This document shows positions 16,512-25,054 of a stretch of 64,000 nucleotides of DNA, one piece after another. The stretch is from the NCBI RefSeq assembly GCF_001509475.1, contig NZ_LLZG01000243.1, positions 1 through 64,000 on the forward strand. Direction: 5' to 3'. This DNA comes from Streptomyces regalis. Its GTDB lineage: Bacteria; Actinomycetota; Actinomycetes; Streptomycetales; Streptomycetaceae. Within the stretch, counting starts at the first letter, position 1. Each line of letters begins with the position of its first letter. The notes beneath the pieces are model-generated. The model was not told the DNA's origin. It ran no database searches and saw only the letters and a program-made list of their open reading frames with translations. The position numbers and the translations under genes were made by a program.

Positions 16512-18107
16512 TCAGTTCTCGATGGTCGTGGCGTCGATCAGTTCCTTGACGCGGTCCGCGGAGACGGGGACGCCCGGCGTCTCGAAGAACCAGCGGTGCC
16601 CCTCCTCCTGGCTCAGCCCCTCGGGCCGCGGCGCCATGTACGGATGGACGTAGACCGGCGTGCCGGGCTCGCTGCGCCGGCTGTCGGCGAGCGTCCCGAT
16701 GTCCACGGCGTCGTAGCCGAGGGTGTCCAGCAGCCGCGCCACGTCGGCCTTGGCCCCTGGGTCGTCACCGGCGATGGGCAGCGCGCTGCGGTCGGGGGCG
16801 CCGGAGGGGCGGGCGGACGTCTCCAGACGCCGGAAGTCGATGTTGTTGAACGCCTTCACCACGCGTGAGCCGGCCAGGTGCCGCTGGACCAGAGCGCTGG
16901 AGGTCGGTTCACCTGCGTCCAGTTCGGCGAGGCGGCCGTCGCGGTCCGGGTAGTAGTTCATCGTGTCGATCACGGTCTTTCCCGACAGGGCGGCGACCGG
17001 GAGTCGGTCGTAGGCCTTCAGCGGGACGGTCGCCACCACGAGATCACCGGATTGCGCGGCCTCCTCGGTCGTGGCCGCCCGTGCGTGTGGGGGAGGAGCC
17101 ACGTGGGCGGTTCGGCAACGCGGCTGGGGGTCCCCCCTCTGGGGGAGTGCGTGCCAGGCGTCGCGGGGCAGGCGGGAATTGTCAGGCCGCATCACGTCGC
17201 GGCAGAACGCACCGACCCCGTCCGGGTCGTCGATGAACTGGTTCGGCTTGATGCAGAAGGTCTTGAAGCCCTGTTCCCGTTGCTCCGGGATCGACGCGAG
17301 CGCCGCGCCGAGGTCCGCCGGGGAGCGGTCGTCGGGGAAGACGGCCGGTGTGCCGCCGATCATCTCCAGGTCGGCGGGGTCACGCCCGGCCGCGGCCAGG
17401 GCCTCCTCGAGGAGCCGCATGTCCTCGGGCGTCGGCCGGCCGAGCGGATGGAATCCGTGGCCGTGCCGGACGAGCCGGCGCAGGACCGGACCGTGCAGGC
17501 GCCGTCCGCCGAACCACAGCCGGGGACCTTCCGGACGGTAGGCCTTGGGTTCGAACCAGACGTCCTTGAAGGAGTAGTGCTCGCTCGCGTGCGAGATCGG
17601 TGACGGACCCCAGGCCTTCGCCCAGATCTCCAGGTGTTCGTCGAGCAACCGGCCCCGGTCGCCGAACGGCACGCCCAGAGCGTCGTACTCGTCCCTGCTC
17701 CAGCTGACCGTGGGCTGCACCACCAGTCGTCCCTCACTGAGCAGGTCGAGGGTGCCCAGCTCCCGTGCCATCAGCAGGGGATGGCGCAGCGGTGCGAGGA
17801 CGGCCGCGGCGGCCAGGCGCAGCCGCTCGGTGACGGAGGCGATGGCGGCGAGCAGGAGCAGCGAGTTCGGCCAGGGCGTGTTCGGGTCCTGGTTGCCCGG
17901 GAGGGCGTAGTCGCGGCGGTTGCCCATGAGGCCGGCCGCGGCGGCGTCGGGCCCCAGGACGATGTGTTCGCTGACCATCACCGCGTCGAAGCCCGCGTCC
18001 TCGGCCTCGCGGGCCCACCGTACGGCCCTGGGCAGATCGGCGCGGCCGCCGGTGAGGGTCCAGTTCTCGCTGAGGACGAGCAGCATGCGGGGTGTGGTGG
18101 CCGTCAT
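16512..18107 (-). CDS. chimera: LLM-class flavin/F420 oxidoreductase fused to truncated F420-type NADP oxidoreductase
   Basis: The ATG at 18107 overlaps the LuxR-gene stop as ATGA. Residues 1 to about 310 are a luciferase-like monooxygenase barrel (LLVLSENWTLTGGR, then DAVMVSEHIVLG, LEIWAKAWGPSP, and DLEMIGGTPAVF). From about residue 345 the sequence becomes an NADP/F420 oxidoreductase of the NPDR type (SGDLVVATVPLKAYDRLP, VIDTMNYYPDRDG, VVKAFNNIDFRRL), but its N-terminal GxGxxG Rossmann segment is absent. The joint (about 310-345) is an odd Pro/Arg/His stretch translated from a GC palindrome at 17124-17147. Either domain alone would be ordinary; the join looks like a deletion between neighbouring genes. 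The reductase half is probably non-functional; the LLM half may still work. Confidence 0.75.
   Translation of the reverse strand: MTATTPRMLLVLSENWTLTGGRADLPRAVRWAREAEDAGFDAVMVSEHIVLGPDAAAAGLMGNRRDYALPGNQDPNTPWPNSLLLLAAIASVTERLRLAAAAVLAPLRHPLLMARELGTLDLLSEGRLVVQPTVSWSRDEYDALGVPFGDRGRLLDEHLEIWAKAWGPSPISHASEHYSFKDVWFEPKAYRPEGPRLWFGGRRLHGPVLRRLVRHGHGFHPLGRPTPEDMRLLEEALAAAGRDPADLEMIGGTPAVFPDDRSPADLGAALASIPEQREQGFKTFCIKPNQFIDDPDGVGAFCRDVMRPDNSRLPRDAWHALPQRGDPQPRCRTAHVAPPPHARAATTEEAAQSGDLVVATVPLKAYDRLPVAALSGKTVIDTMNYYPDRDGRLAELDAGEPTSSALVQRHLAGSRVVKAFNNIDFRRLETSARPSGAPDRSALPIAGDDPGAKADVARLLDTLGYDAVDIGTLADSRRSEPGTPVYVHPYMAPRPEGLSQEEGHRWFFETPGVPVSADRVKELIDATTIEN
17124..17147. repeat. short GC palindromic element inside the chimeric gene
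   Basis: On the minus strand this reads CTCCCCCAG, one A, then GGGGGGACCCCCAG. The C-runs and G-runs can pair in two alternative ways. A related copy with the same flanking motifs but a 14-base spacer lies at 26394-26429 inside the c-di-AMP riboswitch. It coincides with the junction of the chimeric protein, suggesting it marks or caused the rearrangement. Confidence 0.55.
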
Positions 18108-19159
18108 GCGCATCCTTGCCTTTCGACGAAGCGGGAGACGTCCTCGGGGGCGGGCCGCAGGAGGCCGTCGCGCACCGCGAGCGCCGTGGCCTCGGCGCGG
18201 GAGGCGCAGCCGGTCTTGCGCAGGAGGTGCTCGACGTGGCTGTGCACGGTCCGCGGGGAGAGATAGAGGGCTGCCGCGATGGCCTGGTTGGTCTGCCCCA
18301 TCGCGGCCCGCGTCAGCACTTCCAGCTCGCGCGGACTCAGTCCGTACGGCAGCTCGACGGGTTCCTCGTGGACGACGACCGCCCGCCGGACGAGCGCCGA
18401 GCCCGCGGTGCACCGGCGCAGCACGACGCGGCGCCACGCGCGGCCCACCGGCCACAGCACCCGTAGCCGCAACCCGCCGGACTCCTCGAACGCCCGCACC
18501 AGGCAAGCGAATTCATCGTCCTCGAGGACCTGGGCAGGTCCGTGTCCAGGGAGGTCGACGACACCTCCGCCGGCGACGAGGTTCGCCCCTGCCTCCTCCG
18601 GCAGGTCGTACAACTCGCCCGGCCGGGCCGTCGGGTCGGCGATCGCGCCCAGGGCCGGGAGCACCGAGGCGAGCAGCCGGCGCGCCTCGGTGTCGTAGGC
18701 GTTCGCGCCCTCCGCGGCCAGATGAACCAGCCCCACGAGCCGGCCCTCGTGACGCAGCGCTCCCGTCACGCCGTCCCGGAATCCGGCCGGGCGGACCCGC
18801 TCGGCGTAGAACCAGCCGTGCCGGAACCGCTGCCCGGCGTCCTCGGCGTCCTCGGTGATGGACGGCGGGAGCTCCTGCCGTACGACGTTGCCGTACCACG
18901 GGGTCGCCACGAATTCGGCGGCCAGCGCCTCGGCGTCGCCGGGGGCGTAGCCGACGCCGGCCACCTGGACGTGGGCGCCGGTCAGCGGGTCGATGGCGAG
19001 CAGGGTGGCGGCGTCGAGCGGCAGGGCGGCGCCGAGTTCGCTCAGCGCCTGCGCGCAGGCCGAGGTGGTGTCCCGCTCACGGGTGAGCATGCCGATGCGG
19101 GCGGCTGCGGCGAGATGGTGGTGGCTGATCATGCGGGCCTCCGGGGGACCGACGACCAC
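18104..19159 (-). CDS. LuxR-family transcriptional regulator with GAF-like sensor region
   Basis: A 351-residue regulator. Residues 1-250 form a GAF-like domain (PLDAATLLAIDPLTGAHV, GVTGALRHEGRLVGLVHLAA). The C-terminal 65 residues are a LuxR/GerE helix-turn-helix: LSPRELEVLTRAAMGQTNQA, then LSPRTVHSHVEHLLRKTGC. It heads the minus-strand operon with the chimeric oxidoreductase and hydrolase, and is divergent from the ABC importer operon starting at 19422, so it could control either side through the 260-base shared intergenic region. Start codon ATG at 19159; an internal ATG ten codons later is also possible. Confidence 0.88.
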   Translation of the reverse strand: MVVGPPEARMISHHHLAAAARIGMLTRERDTTSACAQALSELGAALPLDAATLLAIDPLTGAHVQVAGVGYAPGDAEALAAEFVATPWYGNVVRQELPPSITEDAEDAGQRFRHGWFYAERVRPAGFRDGVTGALRHEGRLVGLVHLAAEGANAYDTEARRLLASVLPALGAIADPTARPGELYDLPEEAGANLVAGGGVVDLPGHGPAQVLEDDEFACLVRAFEESGGLRLRVLWPVGRAWRRVVLRRCTAGSALVRRAVVVHEEPVELPYGLSPRELEVLTRAAMGQTNQAIAAALYLSPRTVHSHVEHLLRKTGCASRAEATALAVRDGLLRPAPEDVSRFVERQGCA

Positions 19160-19421
19160 GGGGAGGTTGTTTGGGCCCTAACGATATGGCGGGCGGGGGC
19201 GGTCCACAAGGCGTTCGGTGTCGCGGGGCGGTCTCGGATGCGTGGCGGGCGGCCTGCGTGCGGCGGTATCGGGGCCGGCCCGGTCGTCTTCGCCCCCGCC
19301 GCCCCTACGGCCCAACGGTCGGTATTTGTACGGATGGCGGCGCCACCTGCCCGGGTCTTTCCTGTTCGGCATGCACCGACGCCCGGCACCCACCGGGCCC
19401 CGTCCCCCGAAGGGCACCGCC

Positions 19422-20459
19422 ATGACCGCATCCCCCTCATCCGCCTCCCCGGCCTCAAGACGCCGGTTCCTCGCCTGGTCCGGCGCGTCCGTCGCCACCG
19501 CCGCGCTGGCCGCCGCCGGATGTTCGGCGCCGGACGACGGAGCGAGCTCGGCTCAGGCCGCACCGACCGGCGGCGCTTCGGGCGACCTCACCAGGATCGG
19601 CCTGGACTACCCCTTCACCCAACTCCCGCTCTACTCGACCCTGGTGAAGCTCTCCACGGCCGCCGCCAAGCGGCACGACATCTCGCTGCTCACCACCAGC
19701 GACGCGGGCAACGCCGACACCCAGGCCACCAACCTCCATGCCTGGGTCGCCCAGAAGGTCCCGGCCATCGTGTCGTTCCCGATGGTCTTCGAGGCGACGG
19801 GGTCCATCGCCAAGGCGGCGCTGGACGCGGGGCTGATCTGGGTGACCTACGGCGGATCGCTGGAGCACCAGAGCGCCGACATCCGGTTCAGCTTCGTCGA
19901 GGGCGGGACCCTGCTCGGGGAGGCCGCCGCCAAGTGGGCGGGCGAGCGGCTCGGCGGCAAGGGCAAGGTCGCCTTCCTCACCGACGGCACCATCCAGTTG
20001 GGCCGCGAGCGCACCAAGGGCATGATCGACGCCTTCACCAAGAACGCGCCCGGTGTGGACGTCGTCGCCGAGGAGCAGGCCATCGACCCGGACACCGGCC
20101 TGTCCAAGTCCCGCGCCATCCTCGCCAAGCACCCCGACCTCAACATCATCCTCGGCGTCACGGACGCGGCGGCGTACGGCGGGTTCAAGGCGCTCCAGCA
20201 GACCGGGCGGGCGAAGGACGACGCCAAGACCTTCGTCGGCGGGCAGGACGGCTCGGCGCCCTCCCTCCTCGCGATCAAGCAGGGCACCTTCTACCGCGCC
20301 TCCGCCGCCCTCGCGCCCAAGGACATCGCCGCCGCCATCGTGGACGTGCCGCGCGCGGTCGCCGCGGGGAAGGCGAACCCGAGCGCGCAGGTGCCGATCA
20401 CGCTGGTGCAGCGTGCGGACGCGGCCCGGATCGACGCGCTGCTCGCCCAGAACGCGTAG
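19422..20459 (+). CDS. ribose-type ABC importer binding lipoprotein (Tat-like signal)
   Basis: The 345-residue product has a twin-arginine motif RRRFLAW followed by a hydrophobic stretch and lipobox LAAAGC, so it is likely a Tat-exported lipoprotein. The mature part is a periplasmic binding protein type 1 fold (TRIGLDYPFTQLPLY, VPAIVSFPMVFEATGS, NIILGVTDAAAYGGF). The start at 19422 has AAGGG eight bases upstream; the much longer open frame from 19218 is not credible. First gene of an operon with an RbsA-type ATPase, an RbsC-type permease and an amidohydrolase. The ligand is not known; the hydrolase suggests a molecule with an amide, urea or cyclic-amide bond, or a small metabolite released from one. 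Confidence 0.87.
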   Translation: MTASPSSASPASRRRFLAWSGASVATAALAAAGCSAPDDGASSAQAAPTGGASGDLTRIGLDYPFTQLPLYSTLVKLSTAAAKRHDISLLTTSDAGNADTQATNLHAWVAQKVPAIVSFPMVFEATGSIAKAALDAGLIWVTYGGSLEHQSADIRFSFVEGGTLLGEAAAKWAGERLGGKGKVAFLTDGTIQLGRERTKGMIDAFTKNAPGVDVVAEEQAIDPDTGLSKSRAILAKHPDLNIILGVTDAAAYGGFKALQQTGRAKDDAKTFVGGQDGSAPSLLAIKQGTFYRASAALAPKDIAAAIVDVPRAVAAGKANPSAQVPITLVQRADAARIDALLAQNA

Positions 20460-20467
20460 GGCGTGTC

Positions 20468-22186
20468 ATGACAGCGGTCACCAATCTCCGCATCCGGGGT
20501 CTGACCAAGTCCTTCGGCGGCGTACGGGCGCTGGACGGCGTGGACCTGACCGTCCCGGCGGGCCAGGTGCACGCCCTGCTCGGGCACAACGGCGCCGGCA
20601 AGTCCACGCTCATCAAGTGCCTCGGCGGTGCCTTCCCCCCGGACGCGGGCACGATCGAGGTGGGCGGGAAGGCATATCCACGGCTGACGCCGCGCGAGTC
20701 CATCACCGCCGGTGTGGCGATCATCTTCCAGACGCTCAGCGTCGTGGACTCCCTCACCGTGGCCGAGAACATCTTCCTCGGCCAGGAGTGGACCCGGTAC
20801 GGCCGCATCGACCGTCGCGCCCAGGAGGAGGTCGCCGACGTGCTGCTGCGGCGGGTCGCGGCGAGCTGCTCGCCCCGCGACCGGGTCGGTGAACTTCCCA
20901 TGGGACAGCGGCAGTTGGTCGAGATCGCGAAGGCCCTCAGCCGAAGCGCCTCGGTCCTCGTCCTCGACGAGCCGACGGCGGCGCTGTCCGGCGCCGAGAG
21001 CGACGCCCTGGCCGAACGGGTCGAGGACCTGCGCACCCAGGGGCTGGCCATGGTCTACGTCACGCACCTGCTGGCCGAGGTGGAACGGCTCGCGGATGCG
21101 GTGACCGTGCTGCGGGACGGACGCGTGAGCCATCGCTCGGAAGTGGCGGGGCAGACGCGGGGGGAGCTGATCGACGCGATCGCGGGACGGGCGCACGCCC
21201 CGCAGGGCCTGGCTTCCGGCGTCGGGCCGGGCCCCGCGTCCGTCCCCTCGCAGGCAGCCCGTCCGGCGATCCGGACCGCCGCCTCTCCGCGCCGTTCCCC
21301 ACCCACTGCGCGTCTCACGGTGGACGGCCTGCGCGGCCCCGGCTTCGGCCCCGTCGACGTCCGCGTGGGCGCGGGCGAGATCGTCGGACTGTACGGGCTC
21401 ATCGGTTCCGGTCGTACGCGTCTGCTGGAGACCCTGTTCGGCAGGCGCCGTGCCTCGGGAGGAACCGTGCGGGTCGGGGAGCGGGCCGTCGTGGCCGCCC
21501 GGCCGGCCGACGCGCTGGCCGCGGGCATCGCCCTCGTACCGGCGGACCGGCGCAGACAGGGCCTGTTCCCGTCGCTCAGCGCCCAGGACAACACCCTCCT
21601 GCCGACGGTCCGTTCACTCGCCCGGCATGGTGTGCGCGCGCTCGGCGCCGAGCGTCGGGTCTTCGGCGCGCTGTCCGCCGCGGTGGGCCTGCGTCCGGCC
21701 CGGCCACGGCTGCCGGCGGCCGCGTTCTCCGGCGGTAACCAGCAGAAGCTGGTCCTGGGGCGGTGGATCAACGCCGCGCGCACCGTGGACGTGCTGCTCC
21801 TGGACGAGCCGACGCAGGGCGTCGACGTGGGCGCGCGCCAGGAGATCTACGGTGTCGTCTCCTCACTCGCCGAACAGCAGGACACCGCTGTGCTGTTCGC
21901 GTCCAGCGACCCCGAGGAGGTCGTCGCGCTGGCCCACCGCTGCCTGATCGTCTCCGGCGGCCGGGTCGTCGGCGAGCTGAGCGGAGCCGAACTCACGGAG
22001 ACGGCACTGCTGTCGGTCGTACACGACGCCACGTCCAACCCCGCCGAAGAAGCCGCAGCGCCTGCTTCCCCCGCACCGCCGGACGAACCCACAGCACCCG
22101 CCTCCCCCACACCGCTCGAACTGCCCACCCCCGCCGACGCCCCCGCACCACCCGACAGGCCCGCCGCACCCGAAGGAGCACCATGA
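20468..22186 (+). CDS. ribose-type ABC importer ATP-binding protein (two nucleotide-binding domains)
   Basis: A 572-residue tandem ATPase of the RbsA/MglA class. Domain 1 has Walker A GHNGAGKST, signature LPMGQRQLVEIAKAL and Walker B VLVLDEPTAAL. Domain 2 has the usual degenerate Walker A GLIGSGRTRL, signature FSGGNQQKLVLGRWI and LLLDEPTQGVDVGARQEI. The C-terminal 50 residues are a Pro/Ala-rich extension (PASPAPPDEP and similar) not usual for RbsA. The start ATG at 20468 is eight bases after the binding-protein stop. The stop overlaps the permease start (ATGA). Confidence 0.92.
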   Translation: MTAVTNLRIRGLTKSFGGVRALDGVDLTVPAGQVHALLGHNGAGKSTLIKCLGGAFPPDAGTIEVGGKAYPRLTPRESITAGVAIIFQTLSVVDSLTVAENIFLGQEWTRYGRIDRRAQEEVADVLLRRVAASCSPRDRVGELPMGQRQLVEIAKALSRSASVLVLDEPTAALSGAESDALAERVEDLRTQGLAMVYVTHLLAEVERLADAVTVLRDGRVSHRSEVAGQTRGELIDAIAGRAHAPQGLASGVGPGPASVPSQAARPAIRTAASPRRSPPTARLTVDGLRGPGFGPVDVRVGAGEIVGLYGLIGSGRTRLLETLFGRRRASGGTVRVGERAVVAARPADALAAGIALVPADRRRQGLFPSLSAQDNTLLPTVRSLARHGVRALGAERRVFGALSAAVGLRPARPRLPAAAFSGGNQQKLVLGRWINAARTVDVLLLDEPTQGVDVGARQEIYGVVSSLAEQQDTAVLFASSDPEEVVALAHRCLIVSGGRVVGELSGAELTETALLSVVHDATSNPAEEAAAPASPAPPDEPTAPASPTPLELPTPADAPAPPDRPAAPEGAP

Positions 22187-23217
22187 CCACCGCTACCAAG
22201 GGCCCTGCTCCCAGCCCCGCGGGTCCCGCGACCACGCCCCTCACCAGCCGCCGACTGCCCTCCCCGGGCGCCCTCGCGGGGACCGGCCTGACCGCCCTGC
22301 GGCGTCGCCCTCTGCTCGCTGTGCTCCTCCTGATGGTCCTGGTCTTCCAGCTGACCACCGGCAGCTTCCTCGACACGGGCAACCTGCGCGGGATCGCCAC
22401 CGACGCCGCCACGCTCGCCGTCGTCGCGGTGCCGCTGGCGCTGCTGGTGATCAGCGGCTACCTCGATCTGTCGGTCGGCTCCACGCTCGCCCTGGGCGGG
22501 CTGGTGGCGGGCTGGCTCGCCGCGTCGCAGCAGCAGTCACCGGTCGTCGCCGTGCTGGGCGCGCTGGCGGCGGGTGCGGCGGTGGGCGCCGTGAACGGCG
22601 TCCTGTGCTGCTACCTGGGCCTGTCCGCCTTCATCGTGACGCTGGGCATGCTCACCGCCGTACGGGGACTGGCGCAGCAGCTCTTCCCACTGCCGCTGAG
22701 CGGCTTCGGTTCCGGGTTCGCCTGGCTGGGCGGGTCGCGGATCGCAGGCATCGACGCGCCGGTCCTCATCGCGGTGCTCGTGCTGGTGACGGGCGCCCTG
22801 TTCCTGGCGCTCACCCCGGCGGGGCGGCACGTCTTCGCCATCGGCGTCAACCGGGAGGCCGCCCACCTCTCCGGTATCGACGTCCGCCGTACGCCGTTCA
22901 CCCTGTTCGTCGCCACGGGCGTCGCCGCCGCCCTCGCCGGGGCCATCAAGGCATCGGTTCTGGACAGCGTCGTCGCCGGAACCTCGGGCGCCGGGTTCGA
23001 GCTGACCGTGCTGACCGCCGTCCTGCTGGGCGGGGTCGCTCTGACGGGCGGCTCGGGCTCCGTCTTCGGAGTGCTGCTCGGCGTGCTCTTCCTCGGCTGC
23101 CTGCAGAACGGCCTCACGCTGCTGAACGTGCCCACGTTCTGGCAGCAGATGGCCCAGGGCACGGCCCTGGTGGCGGGCGCGGCACTCGCCTGCTTCGGTC
23201 CGCGGCAGACGCGATGA
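22183..23217 (+). CDS. ribose-type ABC importer permease
   Basis: A 344-residue RbsC-type inner-membrane permease with about 8-10 hydrophobic segments and the family motifs GYLDLSVGSTLALGGLVAG and VLLGGVALTGGSGSVFG. The N-terminal 40 residues are a Pro/Thr-rich cytoplasmic leader. It is ATGA-coupled to both the ATPase upstream and the amidohydrolase downstream, which links substrate import to that enzyme. GAAGGAGCACC directly precedes the start. Confidence 0.93.
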   Translation: MTTATKGPAPSPAGPATTPLTSRRLPSPGALAGTGLTALRRRPLLAVLLLMVLVFQLTTGSFLDTGNLRGIATDAATLAVVAVPLALLVISGYLDLSVGSTLALGGLVAGWLAASQQQSPVVAVLGALAAGAAVGAVNGVLCCYLGLSAFIVTLGMLTAVRGLAQQLFPLPLSGFGSGFAWLGGSRIAGIDAPVLIAVLVLVTGALFLALTPAGRHVFAIGVNREAAHLSGIDVRRTPFTLFVATGVAAALAGAIKASVLDSVVAGTSGAGFELTVLTAVLLGGVALTGGSGSVFGVLLGVLFLGCLQNGLTLLNVPTFWQQMAQGTALVAGAALACFGPRQTR

Positions 23218-24953
23218 CCACCAACGACTCGCCCCGCCTCACAGAAAGGCCTCGCGTGAGCGACAGCACCCCCACCCTCGTCCTGACCGGCGGTCAGGTC
23301 CTCACCGTCGACGCCGGTTTCACGGTCGCCGAAGGCGTGGCCGTGCGCGGCCGCGACCTCGTCGCCGTCGGCAGCGATGCCGAGATGCGCGCCCTGGCCG
23401 GACCCGACACGCGGATCGTCGAGCTCGGCGGCCGGACCGTGCTGCCCGGCATCAACGACTCGCATCTGCACGGGGCCGCGTACGGCCTGGCCAAGCCGCC
23501 CTTCGCCCTGGACGTCGGACATCCGACGGTGGGGTCGATCGCCGACGTCGCCGCTGCCGTCGAGCGGGCGGTGCGCGCATCCCGTCCCGGTGAGTGGGTC
23601 GTCGGGCTCGGCTGGGACGCCGGATACCTCGCGGAGTGTCTGGCGGATCCGCAGCGCTTCCCCCACCGCCGCGATCTGGACGCCGTGGCGCCCGAGAACC
23701 CGGTCTGTCTGACCGACTTCTCCCAGCACATGGTGTGGGTCAACAGCACGGCCCTGCGCCGCTGCGGCATCGACGCGGACAGCACGCCCCCGCCCGGCGG
23801 TGTCATCGACCTCGATGCCGTCGGGGAACCCACCGGCATCCTGCGGGAGGCGGCCGGAAAACTCGTCCAGGCCGCGCTCCCCTCCCCCACCGTCGCCCAG
23901 CGCCGCCAGGCGATCCAGGCGGTGGTCCGCGAACTGCACGCACGCGGTATCACCAGCTACACCGAGCCGGGCCTCGGCCCCGGCGGCGCGCAGACCCTGT
24001 TCGGCGGCCTGAGCACCGACAACTGGACCGCGTACACCGAACTCGTCGAGGACGGTGAACTCGACGCGCGGGTCAGTGTGTTGCTGCTGCCCGCACCCAT
24101 GGGCGGCTCCGCGGACGACGTACGCAAGGGGCTGGCCGAACTGCGCCGACCGGAGTCGGCGGACCCGCGTCTGCTGGCGGCGATCGGTGTGAAGATCTTC
24201 GGCGACGGGGTGCCGCCGAACCGTACGGCATGGATGAATGAGCCGTACGCCGACGGCGGCCACGGCGCGTTGTGCGTGCACGGCACCACCCCGGCGCTCC
24301 AGGTCGCCGAGTTGCGCGAGATGATCCGGCTGGCACACGAGGCCGGCTTCCAGCTGGGCGTGCACGTCACCGGGGACCGGGCCATCGACACGGTCGTGGA
24401 CGCCTTCGTCGCCGCGAACACGGCCGCGCCCCGCCCGGACGCCCGGCACTACGTCATCCACGGCGACTTCATCGGCGCGGACAGCCTCGCCAAGCTGGCC
24501 GCGCACGGCTACGGGGTCAATATGAACCCCGCCATCAAGTGGACCATCTCCGACCTGATGGACGAGGTCATCGGCACCGAACGCTCCGCCTACCAGTGGC
24601 CCGTGCGTACCGCAGTCGAGGCCGGGATCGCGGTCTGCGCCGGCTCCGACGCGCCGATCACCGCACCCGACTGGCGGCAGGGCGTGGCCGCGATGATGCT
24701 GCGGGAGTCGAAGGCGAGCGGGCGGCAGAGCGGCCCGGAGCAGTGCGTGGACCTGGCCGAGGCACTGCGGGCGTACACGATCAGCCCGGCCCGGCAGGAC
24801 TTCGCCGGGGAGTGGAAGGGTTCCGTCGAGGTCGGCAAGGTCGCGGACCTGTGTGTCCTGGACCGTCCGCTACTGGACCTGGACCCGCACGCGATCACGG
24901 ACGCCGAGGTGGTGATGACGGTGTTCGACGGGCGGATCGTGTACGAGCGCTGA
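23214..24953 (+). CDS. amidohydrolase family 3 (YtcJ-like) protein
   Basis: The translated frame starts at ATG 23214, which overlaps the permease stop. GTG at 23256 (SDSTPTLVLTGGQVLTVD follows) has an AAAGG site and is a good alternative, giving 565 residues. Metal-binding motifs of the amidohydrolase barrel are visible: NDSHLHGAAYG, a later histidine in LGVHVTGDRA, then YVIHGDF, and the aspartate in CAGSDAPI. The C-terminal composite beta-sandwich ends VADLCVLDRPLLDLDP and VMTVFDGRIVYE. No signal peptide, so it acts in the cytosol on what the coupled importer brings in. The substrate cannot be named from sequence. Confidence 0.87.
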   Translation: MTTNDSPRLTERPRVSDSTPTLVLTGGQVLTVDAGFTVAEGVAVRGRDLVAVGSDAEMRALAGPDTRIVELGGRTVLPGINDSHLHGAAYGLAKPPFALDVGHPTVGSIADVAAAVERAVRASRPGEWVVGLGWDAGYLAECLADPQRFPHRRDLDAVAPENPVCLTDFSQHMVWVNSTALRRCGIDADSTPPPGGVIDLDAVGEPTGILREAAGKLVQAALPSPTVAQRRQAIQAVVRELHARGITSYTEPGLGPGGAQTLFGGLSTDNWTAYTELVEDGELDARVSVLLLPAPMGGSADDVRKGLAELRRPESADPRLLAAIGVKIFGDGVPPNRTAWMNEPYADGGHGALCVHGTTPALQVAELREMIRLAHEAGFQLGVHVTGDRAIDTVVDAFVAANTAAPRPDARHYVIHGDFIGADSLAKLAAHGYGVNMNPAIKWTISDLMDEVIGTERSAYQWPVRTAVEAGIAVCAGSDAPITAPDWRQGVAAMMLRESKASGRQSGPEQCVDLAEALRAYTISPARQDFAGEWKGSVEVGKVADLCVLDRPLLDLDPHAITDAEVVMTVFDGRIVYER

Positions 24954-25054
24954 GGGCTCCGCCGGTGCTGAAGACTTCACCTTGAAGGCATGGCCGTGCA
25001 CCGGTGCCGCCGCTACCGTGATCGACCGGCTTCCGCGTGGGAGAAGGAGTGACG

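Noticed and set aside
18542..20467. Upstream extension of the RbsA-type ATPase frame
   Set aside because: It crosses the LuxR gene antisense and the binding-protein gene; the family start is at 20468.
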